Assembly (NCBI GenBank): GCA_003565715.1
Contig: PXAV01000128.1
Span: forward strand, 1-38,432
DNA: 38,432 nucleotides
Direction of reading: 5' to 3'
From: Methanosarcinaceae archaeon
Lineage (GTDB): Archaea > Halobacteriota > Methanosarcinia > Methanosarcinales > Methanosarcinaceae
Both the position numbers and the translations under genes were made by a program. Of this stretch, positions 31,806 to 38,432 are shown one piece after another. The notes under the pieces were generated by a model that was not told the origin of the DNA, made no database searches, and worked only from the letters and a program-made list of their open reading frames with translations. How positions within the stretch are numbered: position 1 is the first letter of the stretch; the number at the start of each line of letters is the position of its first letter.

Positions 31806-33392
31806 TCATTTTTTGAAGCATAGGTCCAGGTGCTCCTTTGGTGTTGGTTTTGTCATAAGGCTCACCACAATTGCAACAATTATGGCTAGTGGTGTAGCAA
31901 CAATTATAGGGTCTACAACTGTCCATGTACCTGTCAGGATAGTGTTCGTTCCAAAGAGCATCTTGCTTATTCCAATATCAGTGGCTGTTCTGCCATTTAC
32001 AAACATGAGCCAGAACAGGCTTGAAAAAGATCCCACAAGTAAACTGGCAATAGCACCTTCCCTTGTCATGCGTTTCCAGAAGAGGGCACCTGTATACATT
32101 GGCAGGAAAGCTGCTGCACACAGACCAAAGAAGACAGCAGTTGCCCTTGCAATTATTCCCGGAGGCAGTACATATGCAAGTGTCACACTGGCAACTATAG
32201 TCACAGCTATGGCTGCTTTTGTTATATTTATGGTCTTTCCTATTTTCCCCCTCTTTATATACTCACGGTAAAGATCGTGCCCAAAAGAAGTACCCATGGT
32301 GTGGAACTGGGAACTTAATGTTGACATTGCTGCTGCAAGAAGCGTGAGCATGAAAAAGACAACAAAGAAATCCGGCATTGCGCTATTAATGTATTCCGGA
32401 ATAATTCTGTCAATGTTCCCTCCGGCAGCTTCCAGGGATATCATTCCCCTTGTATTGAGGAAATATACGTTTGACAGTGCTCCGACAATATAAGCAACCC
32501 CGGCCATCATGAATATGAATGGCCCTCCTGAGAATACAGCTCTTTTCAGTGAGCGGTTGCTTCTGACGGTCATAAAACGCACTGCAAGCTGTGGCTGGGC
32601 CAGGACTCCAATACCTACTCCCAGGATGATGGTGGACACAAGGATCCACCATGTATCAGAACCAAAAGCAGGCATGCTTGTCCATCCAGTATGCCCGATA
32701 GCAGCTAAGTTCTCAGGAACGAGCGGGTCCATGTTTGTGAGTGCCTGATGAGCTGCAGTAATGCCTCCTAGATTTATGTATGTAATTACGAGTAATATGC
32801 TCATTCCTATGAACATAAGTGCTCCCTGAAGGGCATCAGTGTACATGATGGCTATCAATCCGCCAGTTATGACGTAAGCCGCAACTATAATAGCAAGTAT
32901 CAGCACAGCAACGTTATACTCTATTCCAAGCGCCGTCTCTATGAAACGTGCGCCACCTATCAGTACACTGCCTGCATAAAGTGGCATGAAAATGGCTATC
33001 AGGCCCCCCGAGAATCCCTGTATGAACCTGGACTGGAACCTCCTTCCCAGCAGCTCCGGGAATGTGACAGCATTCAGATTCATTCCCATGGTCCTTGTTC
33101 TTGAGCCAAAAAAAACAAAAGCTATGAAGATTCCAACAAATATATTTAAAAAAACCAGCCACAAAACACCCATTCCAAAAGCTCCAGCATAGCCTCCAAA
33201 ACCGATTATTGCAGCTGTGCTTATGAAAGTAGCACCATAGGAGAATGCAAGGACAAACGGATTTACCTTCCTGCCTGCGAGCATGTAGTCATCTGTGCTC
33301 TTTGTTCTTTTGTATCCTATCCATCCTATGTAGCAGATCACCATCATATAGATGAGAACTGCAATTCCAAGAACTGGTGTGCTTACACTCAT
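31806..33392 (-). CDS. Sodium:solute symporter (SSS family), paralogue
   Basis: Protein of 528 aa with the same ~13-helix SSS layout and very similar sequence to the symporter at 29911: YMMVICYIGWIGYKRTKSTDDYMLAGRKVNPFVLAFSYGATFISTAAIIGFGG, AAYVITGGLIAIMYTDALQGALMF, QPQLAVRFMTVRSN, LAAAMSTLSSQFHTMGTSFGHDLY. A GGAG SD precedes the ATG by 8 bases. The tandem pair arose by duplication. Loops and the C-terminus differ, so substrates may differ. Upstream a short one-helix frame resembles an accessory peptide but runs into the symporter gene without a proper stop. Confidence 0.94.
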   Translation of the reverse strand: MSVSTPVLGIAVLIYMMVICYIGWIGYKRTKSTDDYMLAGRKVNPFVLAFSYGATFISTAAIIGFGGYAGAFGMGVLWLVFLNIFVGIFIAFVFFGSRTRTMGMNLNAVTFPELLGRRFQSRFIQGFSGGLIAIFMPLYAGSVLIGGARFIETALGIEYNVAVLILAIIVAAYVITGGLIAIMYTDALQGALMFIGMSILLVITYINLGGITAAHQALTNMDPLVPENLAAIGHTGWTSMPAFGSDTWWILVSTIILGVGIGVLAQPQLAVRFMTVRSNRSLKRAVFSGGPFIFMMAGVAYIVGALSNVYFLNTRGMISLEAAGGNIDRIIPEYINSAMPDFFVVFFMLTLLAAAMSTLSSQFHTMGTSFGHDLYREYIKRGKIGKTINITKAAIAVTIVASVTLAYVLPPGIIARATAVFFGLCAAAFLPMYTGALFWKRMTREGAIASLLVGSFSSLFWLMFVNGRTATDIGISKMLFGTNTILTGTWTVVDPIIVATPLAIIVAIVVSLMTKPTPKEHLDLCFKK

Positions 33393-33404
33393 AAATTAAT
33401 CTCC

Positions 33405-33483
33405 ATTTCATTACTTTCCAATTAACCAGTCCACAGATGAGATATCCCATAGTAATTATGAAAGATAATATGTGAATCCTTAC
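33405..33483 (-). pseudogene. Possible degenerate symporter accessory peptide
   Basis: On the minus strand just before the second symporter, the frame reads VRIHILSFIITMGYLICGLVNW, a single helix ending in NW like the intact accessory peptide at 31506 (YGAIKWND). The frame has no clear start near it and continues through the symporter start instead of stopping. It may be a decayed accessory gene or chance hydrophobic text. Confidence 0.25.
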
Positions 33484-33768
33484 TTGGGGACTGTTCTTCC
33501 CAGACCTTTTGATATTTTTAATTATAATAATGTCAACTGTTAGCACGGCACATACATTAACTTTTCGATAAGATACAGAGATCGATGTTTCATTATCTGG
33601 CACAAGTTATAAATAAAAACAAATCATAGCAGATTTAGTGTTAAAAATAGATAACTTTTGTAACACTAGTGTGCAATTAAAAAAGTTTACCATTCAGTTT
33701 ACCTCAAATGGACAATATTGCACATCTGTTTCTATTGCGGGTGGTTCCGCCCGCTCCTCCATGTTCTC

Positions 33769-34632
33769 TTACACGGGTGTGGCAACGATAAGAACAGCCC
33801 TGTTTATCTGCTCAACCTCAATTGAGAATCCAGTGGACTTAAAAAGTGCTTCCCAGTTCTCTATATCTCTTTTTGTTCCATGATGATGGTCAAGTGGTTC
33901 AACAGCAAGCACAGTCCCATCTATGCTCAGCACCCTTTTGATATCTTTCAATGCCTTTGCAATATTATCCAGATGATGCAGCATGAAAAAGCATGTTACA
34001 GTATCAAACGTATTATCCTCAAATGGTAGTGCATAGACATTTGCATCCGTAAACTTTGCATTTTTCACATCATATGCTGCTGCATTTAGTCGACACTGTT
34101 CGATTGTATTCTTAAGAAGATCTATTCCTGTTACTTCTGATCCGGGGTTATTCTTTGCAATCTGCAAAGTTGTGCTCCCGATACCACAGCCTACATCAAG
34201 TATTGTATTTCCTATGGTCCTGGATAGTGCAATGCTCATTGATCGCTTCTTTAGTATCTCCATTTCAGGATGTGGGAAATCAGCTTCTGTTCTATCAAAA
34301 GATGTGTATGGCAAGATCCCGTAAACAAAGGAACCGTTATGGGCAAAAAGACCTTTGAAATAAATATGCTTGCCATGGGCCTTAATAAGCTCAACAACTG
34401 AAACTCCAACATTACTGCAAAATCTTCTGTTCCATTCCTCTCTTTTTTGAGGGAACTCCATTCTGAGAGGGTCATGAACTACAATATAATGTGAATAGTC
34501 TTCATAGAGTAGCTCCTCAATTGTGCTATCCTTTAGCTCTACAATGCTTACGCTCTCTTTCCATAGTGCAAGCAGTTGCATCGTCCTTTCATCTGCAAAG
34601 TTGCATACATTTCCGATAATCCTTTGTGACAT
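33769..34632 (-). CDS. SAM-dependent methyltransferase
   Basis: Protein of 287 aa from ATG 34632 (MSQRIIGN); the listed GTG is three codons earlier. Residues ~1-130 are an unrecognised N-terminal domain. Residues ~140-250 are a class I Rossmann methyltransferase: ILDVGCGIGSTTLQIA (motif I, SAM binding), VTGIDLLKNTIEQC (acidic residue after strand 2), ALPFEDNTFDTVTCFFMLHHL (motif II/III region). It methylates an unknown small molecule or protein. The rest of the C-terminus has a typical AVEPLDHHHGT. No SD; the mRNA may be nearly leaderless. It follows the phosphodiesterase gene on the same strand by ~75 bases. Confidence 0.88.
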   Translation of the reverse strand: MSQRIIGNVCNFADERTMQLLALWKESVSIVELKDSTIEELLYEDYSHYIVVHDPLRMEFPQKREEWNRRFCSNVGVSVVELIKAHGKHIYFKGLFAHNGSFVYGILPYTSFDRTEADFPHPEMEILKKRSMSIALSRTIGNTILDVGCGIGSTTLQIAKNNPGSEVTGIDLLKNTIEQCRLNAAAYDVKNAKFTDANVYALPFEDNTFDTVTCFFMLHHLDNIAKALKDIKRVLSIDGTVLAVEPLDHHHGTKRDIENWEALFKSTGFSIEVEQINRAVLIVATPV

Positions 34633-34706
34633 AAAAAACACATCATATGTATATTTTTAATATGTGCCGCCTATTTTTCCTTAAAGTAGCAATTGATAAC
34701 AATATA

Positions 34707-35198
34707 TCAGATCTCTACTATCTCTACTCCAAGTTCAGGATCAAGTACAGCGACTGTTCTTTTTCCTGTAAGCACACCGCAGCTCTCACCTGGATTTATC
34801 AACAGTGTATCATTTACCTTGGTAACACCGGCATGATGTGTGTGTCCTCTGATAACTATGTCAAAATCCCCCGATCCTGCAAGGGCATTTACAGGTGGTT
34901 CATATGTACCATGGATCAATGCAATATGCTTTCCGAATATCTCAAGATCGCCAAAATCACCACAACATACTGCACCTATCTCTTCAAACGTTTCCTTTAG
35001 GGCCAATCTGTCCCCATCGTTGTTCCCGAACACAAAGTACAGATCCGCTTCCAGAAAGCTGAAAGCGTTTGCTGTAAAGGGGGAGATAATATCACCCGCA
35101 TGCAAGACAGCTCTGACCTGCTTTTTGTTGAACAGCTTAACAGCATCTTCTATCGCATCCACAGAATCATGTGAATCGGCCATAATCCCTATTATCAT
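34707..35198 (-). CDS. YfcE/MJ0936-type phosphodiesterase
   Basis: Protein of 163 aa from the ATG at 35198 (MIIGIMADSHDS); the listed ORF adds 22 codons with poor family fit. GGAGACAGG lies before the ATG. It is a calcineurin-like metallophosphatase: ADSHDS (metal ligands), LHAGDI, FGNND, LIHGT, and RGHTHHAG are the standard motifs in order. Family members hydrolyse phosphodiesters with Mn or Ni. The length is typical (~160-180 aa). It is cytosolic. Confidence 0.92.
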   Translation of the reverse strand: MIIGIMADSHDSVDAIEDAVKLFNKKQVRAVLHAGDIISPFTANAFSFLEADLYFVFGNNDGDRLALKETFEEIGAVCCGDFGDLEIFGKHIALIHGTYEPPVNALAGSGDFDIVIRGHTHHAGVTKVNDTLLINPGESCGVLTGKRTVAVLDPELGVEIVEI

Positions 35199-35282
35199 TG
35201 TCCTGTCTCCACTGTAGAGATGGACCGTACAGGATTTATTACTTTTGAGCGTTTCATTGAGCATTTTTTACGATCTTAAGTA

Positions 35283-36554
35283 TTACTTTTCAGCTATCTT
35301 GTGTCTGGTAAAAAAAATTATCAGTAAGGATAAGTAAATAAATATTGAGCTGTTCTGTGCAAGCTCCTCAGGCAGTTCCCCGTCTAAATTATTTTCATTT
35401 TGTTTTGTATCACTTGATGATCTGTCTTCTTTCAGTGATACAACATTTACATTGTTATCAGCTCGCTCATCTAAAACCATCTTATCTGGTATATCTGCTG
35501 CAATAGCAAAAGAAGAAAATCCTGGTATTTTTGCCTCGAACAGGAAGTGTTCCTCAGTCTGTCCTGTAATTTGTGTATCCCTGCTTATCCATCTTCCTTC
35601 ATTGTAGTGATTCAGGTAAACGCTCTCAGGATCAACATTATTTGAATGGGTCCAGGATTTGGATACTTTAAAGGTAATGCTTATGTTATCCATATTGTCT
35701 TTTGCGGCATAGCCTGCATTACCTATCCATATATTGATATTTTTGTAAACTATGCCATCGGGATCTAACGAAACCAAAGCAGAGGTATCTTTAAGGGATT
35801 CTACGGTACATGCTATGACCCCTGCGTTCTTAAGGGGCATGTAACTGACAGAATGAATCGGATTTTCATTCTCTTCAAAATAATAGGTCACAAGTGTCCC
35901 ACTGTGGACATACCTGTTATCAGATTCTCTTATCTTTATATTTTCAACTTTCTCACCACTTGAGCCAGATGCACCGCCTCCTCCTCCTGAGCCTGTCATC
36001 GGGCTTGTTGCCTGGTCGTTTCTCACTTCAATATATGCATTCTTAATGGTAACAGGAACCTTATTTCCAACAGCATCGCTTAGGATTACATTAGAAAGGG
36101 TGATGGTCCCATGTCCTCCATTGTCAAGAACTTTTAATTTGACGGTAGCAAAATTTCCCATTTTGTCAATATCCGATCTTCCAAGCGAAACTCCAAAAAG
36201 ACCAGTTATCTTTCCTTTTGACTCATCATTTGTTCCAGTTATAAAGACGGTACTATCACCATTTTGCTTAAAGAAATCCCCTTCATCTATGTCTTCCACA
36301 ACAAATATATCCTTATCGTACAATATATCAAGTTGTGCACCTGCAATAGGGGTGTGTGGGTCTATTAATATTGATATGTCAATATATTCTCCACTCTTCA
36401 TGAAATAACTCTCAGGAACTATAGCAATATTTGTTTCAGATGCTGCAATCGTTGTGCAGGAAAGTGCAAAGAACAACATCAAAAGAAAAAGAACAAAAGC
36501 TCTGTAATAAACTAGTCCTTGGTGTGTGCGGATTGCCCTGATTCCGGAGTGCAT
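35283..36554 (-). CDS. Cohesin-type and PGF-pre-PGF surface protein
   Basis: Protein of 423 aa. The signal peptide is internal (YYRAFVLFLLMLFFALSCTTIAAS), so the real start may be later than the listed ATG. Residues ~40-175 look like a cohesin-type beta sandwich (FMKSGEYIDISILIDPHTPIAGAQLDILYDKDIF ... ITGLFGVSLGR ... FATVKLKVLD). Then comes a Gly/Ser linker (GSGGGGGASGSSGE) and a PGF-pre-PGF domain (~205-355: WTHSNNVDPESVYLNHYNEGRW ... FEAKIPGFSSFAIAA). A C-terminal helix (~402-418) with a basic end anchors it. It is exported and wall-linked. PGF-pre-PGF domains are common in methanogen surface proteins; the ligand is unknown. Confidence 0.86.
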   Translation of the reverse strand: MHSGIRAIRTHQGLVYYRAFVLFLLMLFFALSCTTIAASETNIAIVPESYFMKSGEYIDISILIDPHTPIAGAQLDILYDKDIFVVEDIDEGDFFKQNGDSTVFITGTNDESKGKITGLFGVSLGRSDIDKMGNFATVKLKVLDNGGHGTITLSNVILSDAVGNKVPVTIKNAYIEVRNDQATSPMTGSGGGGGASGSSGEKVENIKIRESDNRYVHSGTLVTYYFEENENPIHSVSYMPLKNAGVIACTVESLKDTSALVSLDPDGIVYKNINIWIGNAGYAAKDNMDNISITFKVSKSWTHSNNVDPESVYLNHYNEGRWISRDTQITGQTEEHFLFEAKIPGFSSFAIAADIPDKMVLDERADNNVNVVSLKEDRSSSDTKQNENNLDGELPEELAQNSSIFIYLSLLIIFFTRHKIAEK

Positions 36555-36647
36555 ATTAATATATTAATATATATTATATTTATATGTTTTTATTTTAAAT
36601 TAGAGATCAGATATAATACTGAATCTAACAAAATGTTAGTTACAGCT

Positions 36648-37628
36648 TTATAGCCTTCCTGGTAGCAAAATCCCTATCAAGCAGAATAAACCTGTGACTG
36701 CATACATTGCCCAGGTGGCTTGCTTTTCAGTGACCCTGTAGTAATATGGGAGCACCCATTTAAGAGTAAGTGGGTTTGGCACTTCAAGGGTATCATCCTC
36801 CCGGATCTTTCCAAACTTTGCCTCGGGGAATTTCTTTACCCTCCAATAGACATACATCAGAAAATTAACAGTATGTGGAATTAGCATAATGAACCCGCTT
36901 ATTATGAAACCCTGTATCACAATAATGGTCCCGATTGCAGCACCCACTGTCAGTGAACCTACATTTCCCCAGAATATCCGGGAAGGATACTTGTCATACA
37001 TAAAGTAAGCAAGAGCAGCTCCTGTTATGCTTACAACTGCTATGATATTAGCAACATCTCCTATGAGTACGGATTTTATGATAAGGGAGATAAGTACCAT
37101 TACAGCCAGCCCTGATGCAAGGCCATTGAATCCTGAATGCATATTGACCAGATTGGAAGCGACCAGTACATAAGTGGGTACTATGAACTGCAGGTAAAGT
37201 ATACCAAGTTCCATAGTACCGATTGTGGGTAATTCAAAAGCAGTATGTGTTGCATACTGTATCAGGGGATAAGAACAATAGTACATAAGAAGTAACTTTG
37301 TTACCCTGCCAATATCTATCATATCATCAAGTATGCCAAAAAGAGCAAACATTGCTATAACTATCAACACTACATAATTTGTTGTGTGGAACTTAAAGAA
37401 AAGTGTATTGAGTGAAAAACATACCATGGCAACAAGTATAATGGCAATACCGCCTCTTTCCGGGATCATTTTCACTTCCCTTTTGTAGTAATCCCGTGCC
37501 ACTACTCCTCTTTCTGTAAGTTTTTTAATAAAATATGGCATTGAGATGTATGTAACTATGAAGGGCGCAAGGAAATTACTAGCAAGGACTAAAGCCATTA
37601 ATGTTGATGGTGATCCCAGGTCAAGCAT
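36648..37628 (-). CDS. GT4-type polyprenyl-phosphate sugar-phosphotransferase (MraY/WecA/AglH-like)
   Basis: Protein of 326 aa with about 10 membrane helices. Motifs: RGGIAIILVAMV near ~55, FGILDDMIDIGRVTKLLLMYY (the catalytic Asp-Asp and following Asp), NLVNMHSGFNGLASGLA (the N..N..DG.NGLA variant with Ser-Gly), and IFWGNVGSLTVGA (the F.G..GS region). These fit a family that transfers a sugar phosphate from a UDP-sugar to a dolichol or undecaprenyl phosphate. In methanogens AglH starts N-glycan assembly, which would serve the archaellins and surface proteins of this window. DG replaced by SG is a change at a conserved position. SD GAGGAT precedes the ATG. Confidence 0.87.
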   Translation of the reverse strand: MLDLGSPSTLMALVLASNFLAPFIVTYISMPYFIKKLTERGVVARDYYKREVKMIPERGGIAIILVAMVCFSLNTLFFKFHTTNYVVLIVIAMFALFGILDDMIDIGRVTKLLLMYYCSYPLIQYATHTAFELPTIGTMELGILYLQFIVPTYVLVASNLVNMHSGFNGLASGLAVMVLISLIIKSVLIGDVANIIAVVSITGAALAYFMYDKYPSRIFWGNVGSLTVGAAIGTIIVIQGFIISGFIMLIPHTVNFLMYVYWRVKKFPEAKFGKIREDDTLEVPNPLTLKWVLPYYYRVTEKQATWAMYAVTGLFCLIGILLPGRL

Positions 37629-38001
37629 GGTTCAAATCCTCTGTTATATAAAAAAACACTTTATAAGTCCTATTGCTTTTTATTTTACTTAATGGAACAA
37701 TGGTTACTTCCAAGTTCATTTAGTCCGCTTTTTATTTATATATAATAAATATATTTAAATCTTTCACTATGACACATACAGAAACATACTTTTTGTATAA
37801 TAACCTTTTTCTGAAGTATATTCTTCCTCATGTTTAATAATGATGATGATAATGATTTATGCATCAGACATAAATTTATATAGTATAATTCACCTATTTG
37901 AATTTGACAGTCGGGTTATTGTCGTAATTAAAATAAAAGTGTCTTCATATGTATCTTACATCTGCTTGTATAATGCAGGGACGCTTACTTAGGTGGTACG
38001 A
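37629..38001. other. Gap with promoters, no gene
   Basis: This is a 373-base, strongly AT-rich spacer. The first part (37700-37765) has TATA-like runs on both strands and serves the divergent glycosyltransferase gene. A second set near 37870-37890 could drive the 52-aa gene. Nothing else was seen. Confidence 0.5.
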
Positions 38002-38160
38002 ATGAAATTGGTAGAAAAAAAATGTGCTATGTGTGGTAGTACTATATATGTATATGAGAATTGTGCCCGTGAAGAAATGTTCTGTACTCTTCATTGCATG
38101 GAACTTTCCTCCTTTGGGACGATTCAGCGGAATTCAGCTCAAATAAGGACAGTTTGCTGA
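38002..38160 (+). CDS. 52-aa Cys-rich zinc-binding-like protein
   Basis: Too short for the ORF track. AGGTGGT lies ~5 bases before the ATG. The product begins MKLVEKKCAMCGSTIYVYEN and has a CAMCG knuckle followed by FCTLHCMEL, i.e. CxxC then CxxxC, which can bind one zinc. The rest is short and polar. It could be a small zinc-ribbon regulator or a toxin-antitoxin-like peptide; nothing decides this. Confidence 0.65.
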   Translation: MKLVEKKCAMCGSTIYVYENCAREEMFCTLHCMELSSFGTIQRNSAQIRTVC

Positions 38161-38285
38161 ACCTGAACGACCAAGATCTGGATCTTATTTCAGCTGCCAA
38201 TTATTGCGGCATTCTTTGATGCTGATCTGTTTGTGTTGCCCTGTATACTCATGGCAACATAAATCTATCTTTTCAACAAGATATT

Positions 38286-38432
38286 TTATTTTATTATTTT
38301 ATTGAAAACGCTAAGAGCCTCCGGCTCGCTGAACTGAGCCGCAAGGAGCAGGTATTTAGGCACTCCACCCAGCATGAAATAGGTCTTCATAGCCTCTTCC
38401 AGCCTGAAAGGCTTCAGACCGTTCAGGAAAGC
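38286..38432 (-). pseudogene. Archaeal ATPase family protein, C-terminally truncated, 5' part outside window
   Basis: The frame enters from the right edge and reads AFLNGLKPFRLEEAMKTYFM, then LGGVPKYLLLAAQFSEPEAL and ends IIK-stop. The phrase Y..LGG.P.YL is typical of archaeal AAA ATPases with a C-terminal DUF234-like region. In those proteins ~200 residues follow this motif; here the frame ends within ~25 residues, so the gene is cut short. The local sequence is more GC-rich than its surroundings. The ATP-binding part would lie beyond the window. Confidence 0.6.

Noticed and set aside
30530-33192. Several ORFs within the symporter genes in other frames
   Set aside because: Shadows of two long membrane-protein genes; their matching positions in both genes come from the duplication.

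Overview
The window is archaeal and most resembles a methanogen of the Methanosarcinaceae (Methanolobus / Methanococcoides / Methanomethylovorans-like). The basis is archaellins with class III signal peptides, AT-rich TATA-type promoters, SD-led and sometimes TTG/GTG-started genes, DUF2117, DUF169 and PGF-pre-PGF proteins, an SSS symporter with a small accessory peptide, and an AglH/WecA-like glycosyltransferase. The genus is inference; no rRNA or tRNA gene was seen.

Layout. (1) 1-4790: four archaellin genes in two pairs, the first cut by the window edge. Between the pairs lies an inverted two-gene unit (polytopic membrane protein plus winged-helix protein) and an IS200-type TnpA relic. Similar hairpins sit between the two genes of each archaellin pair. 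(2) 4821-6030: a secreted EF-hand-like protein, then a TnpB relic with an IS605-type right end. (3) 6031-11070: a four-gene unit encoding a membrane-anchored lipoprotein, two class II HDAC-fold deacetylases and a GNAT acetyltransferase with a C-terminal zinc ribbon. (4) 11203-18301: a tight eight-gene unit behind a 9-bp palindrome, encoding a CheF-like protein, a V4R protein, an Lsm-like small protein, a KaiC/RadA-type ATPase, a Roadblock/LC7-like protein, a long coiled-coil protein with a C-terminal winged helix, a second GNAT protein and a helical protein. (5) 18429-25730: mostly housekeeping or conserved unknown genes (ubiquitin-like protein with an overlapping 41-aa gene, HTH regulator, DUF2117, PQQ-type sugar dehydrogenase, DUF169, a 64-aa protein preceded by an orphan IS605 right-end RNA-like element, SIMPL protein, repeat lipoprotein). 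(6) 26714-37628: membrane protein, cytoplasmic-type alpha-amylase, UPF0173 hydrolase, tandem SSS symporters, methyltransferase, phosphodiesterase, cohesin/PGF-pre-PGF surface protein and glycosyltransferase. (7) The right edge holds a 52-aa Cys-rich protein and the truncated end of an archaeal ATPase gene.

The best candidate for an undescribed system is regions 3 and 4 together (6031-18301). Twelve co-directional genes combine acetyl-group writers (two GNATs) and erasers (two HDACs) with a KaiC ATPase, Roadblock, V4R sensor, CheF-like protein and Lsm-like protein, directly downstream of the archaellins. My inference is a KaiC/Roadblock-centred signalling device using reversible acetylation, possibly acting on motility or the cell surface. 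No step of that function is proven by the sequence.
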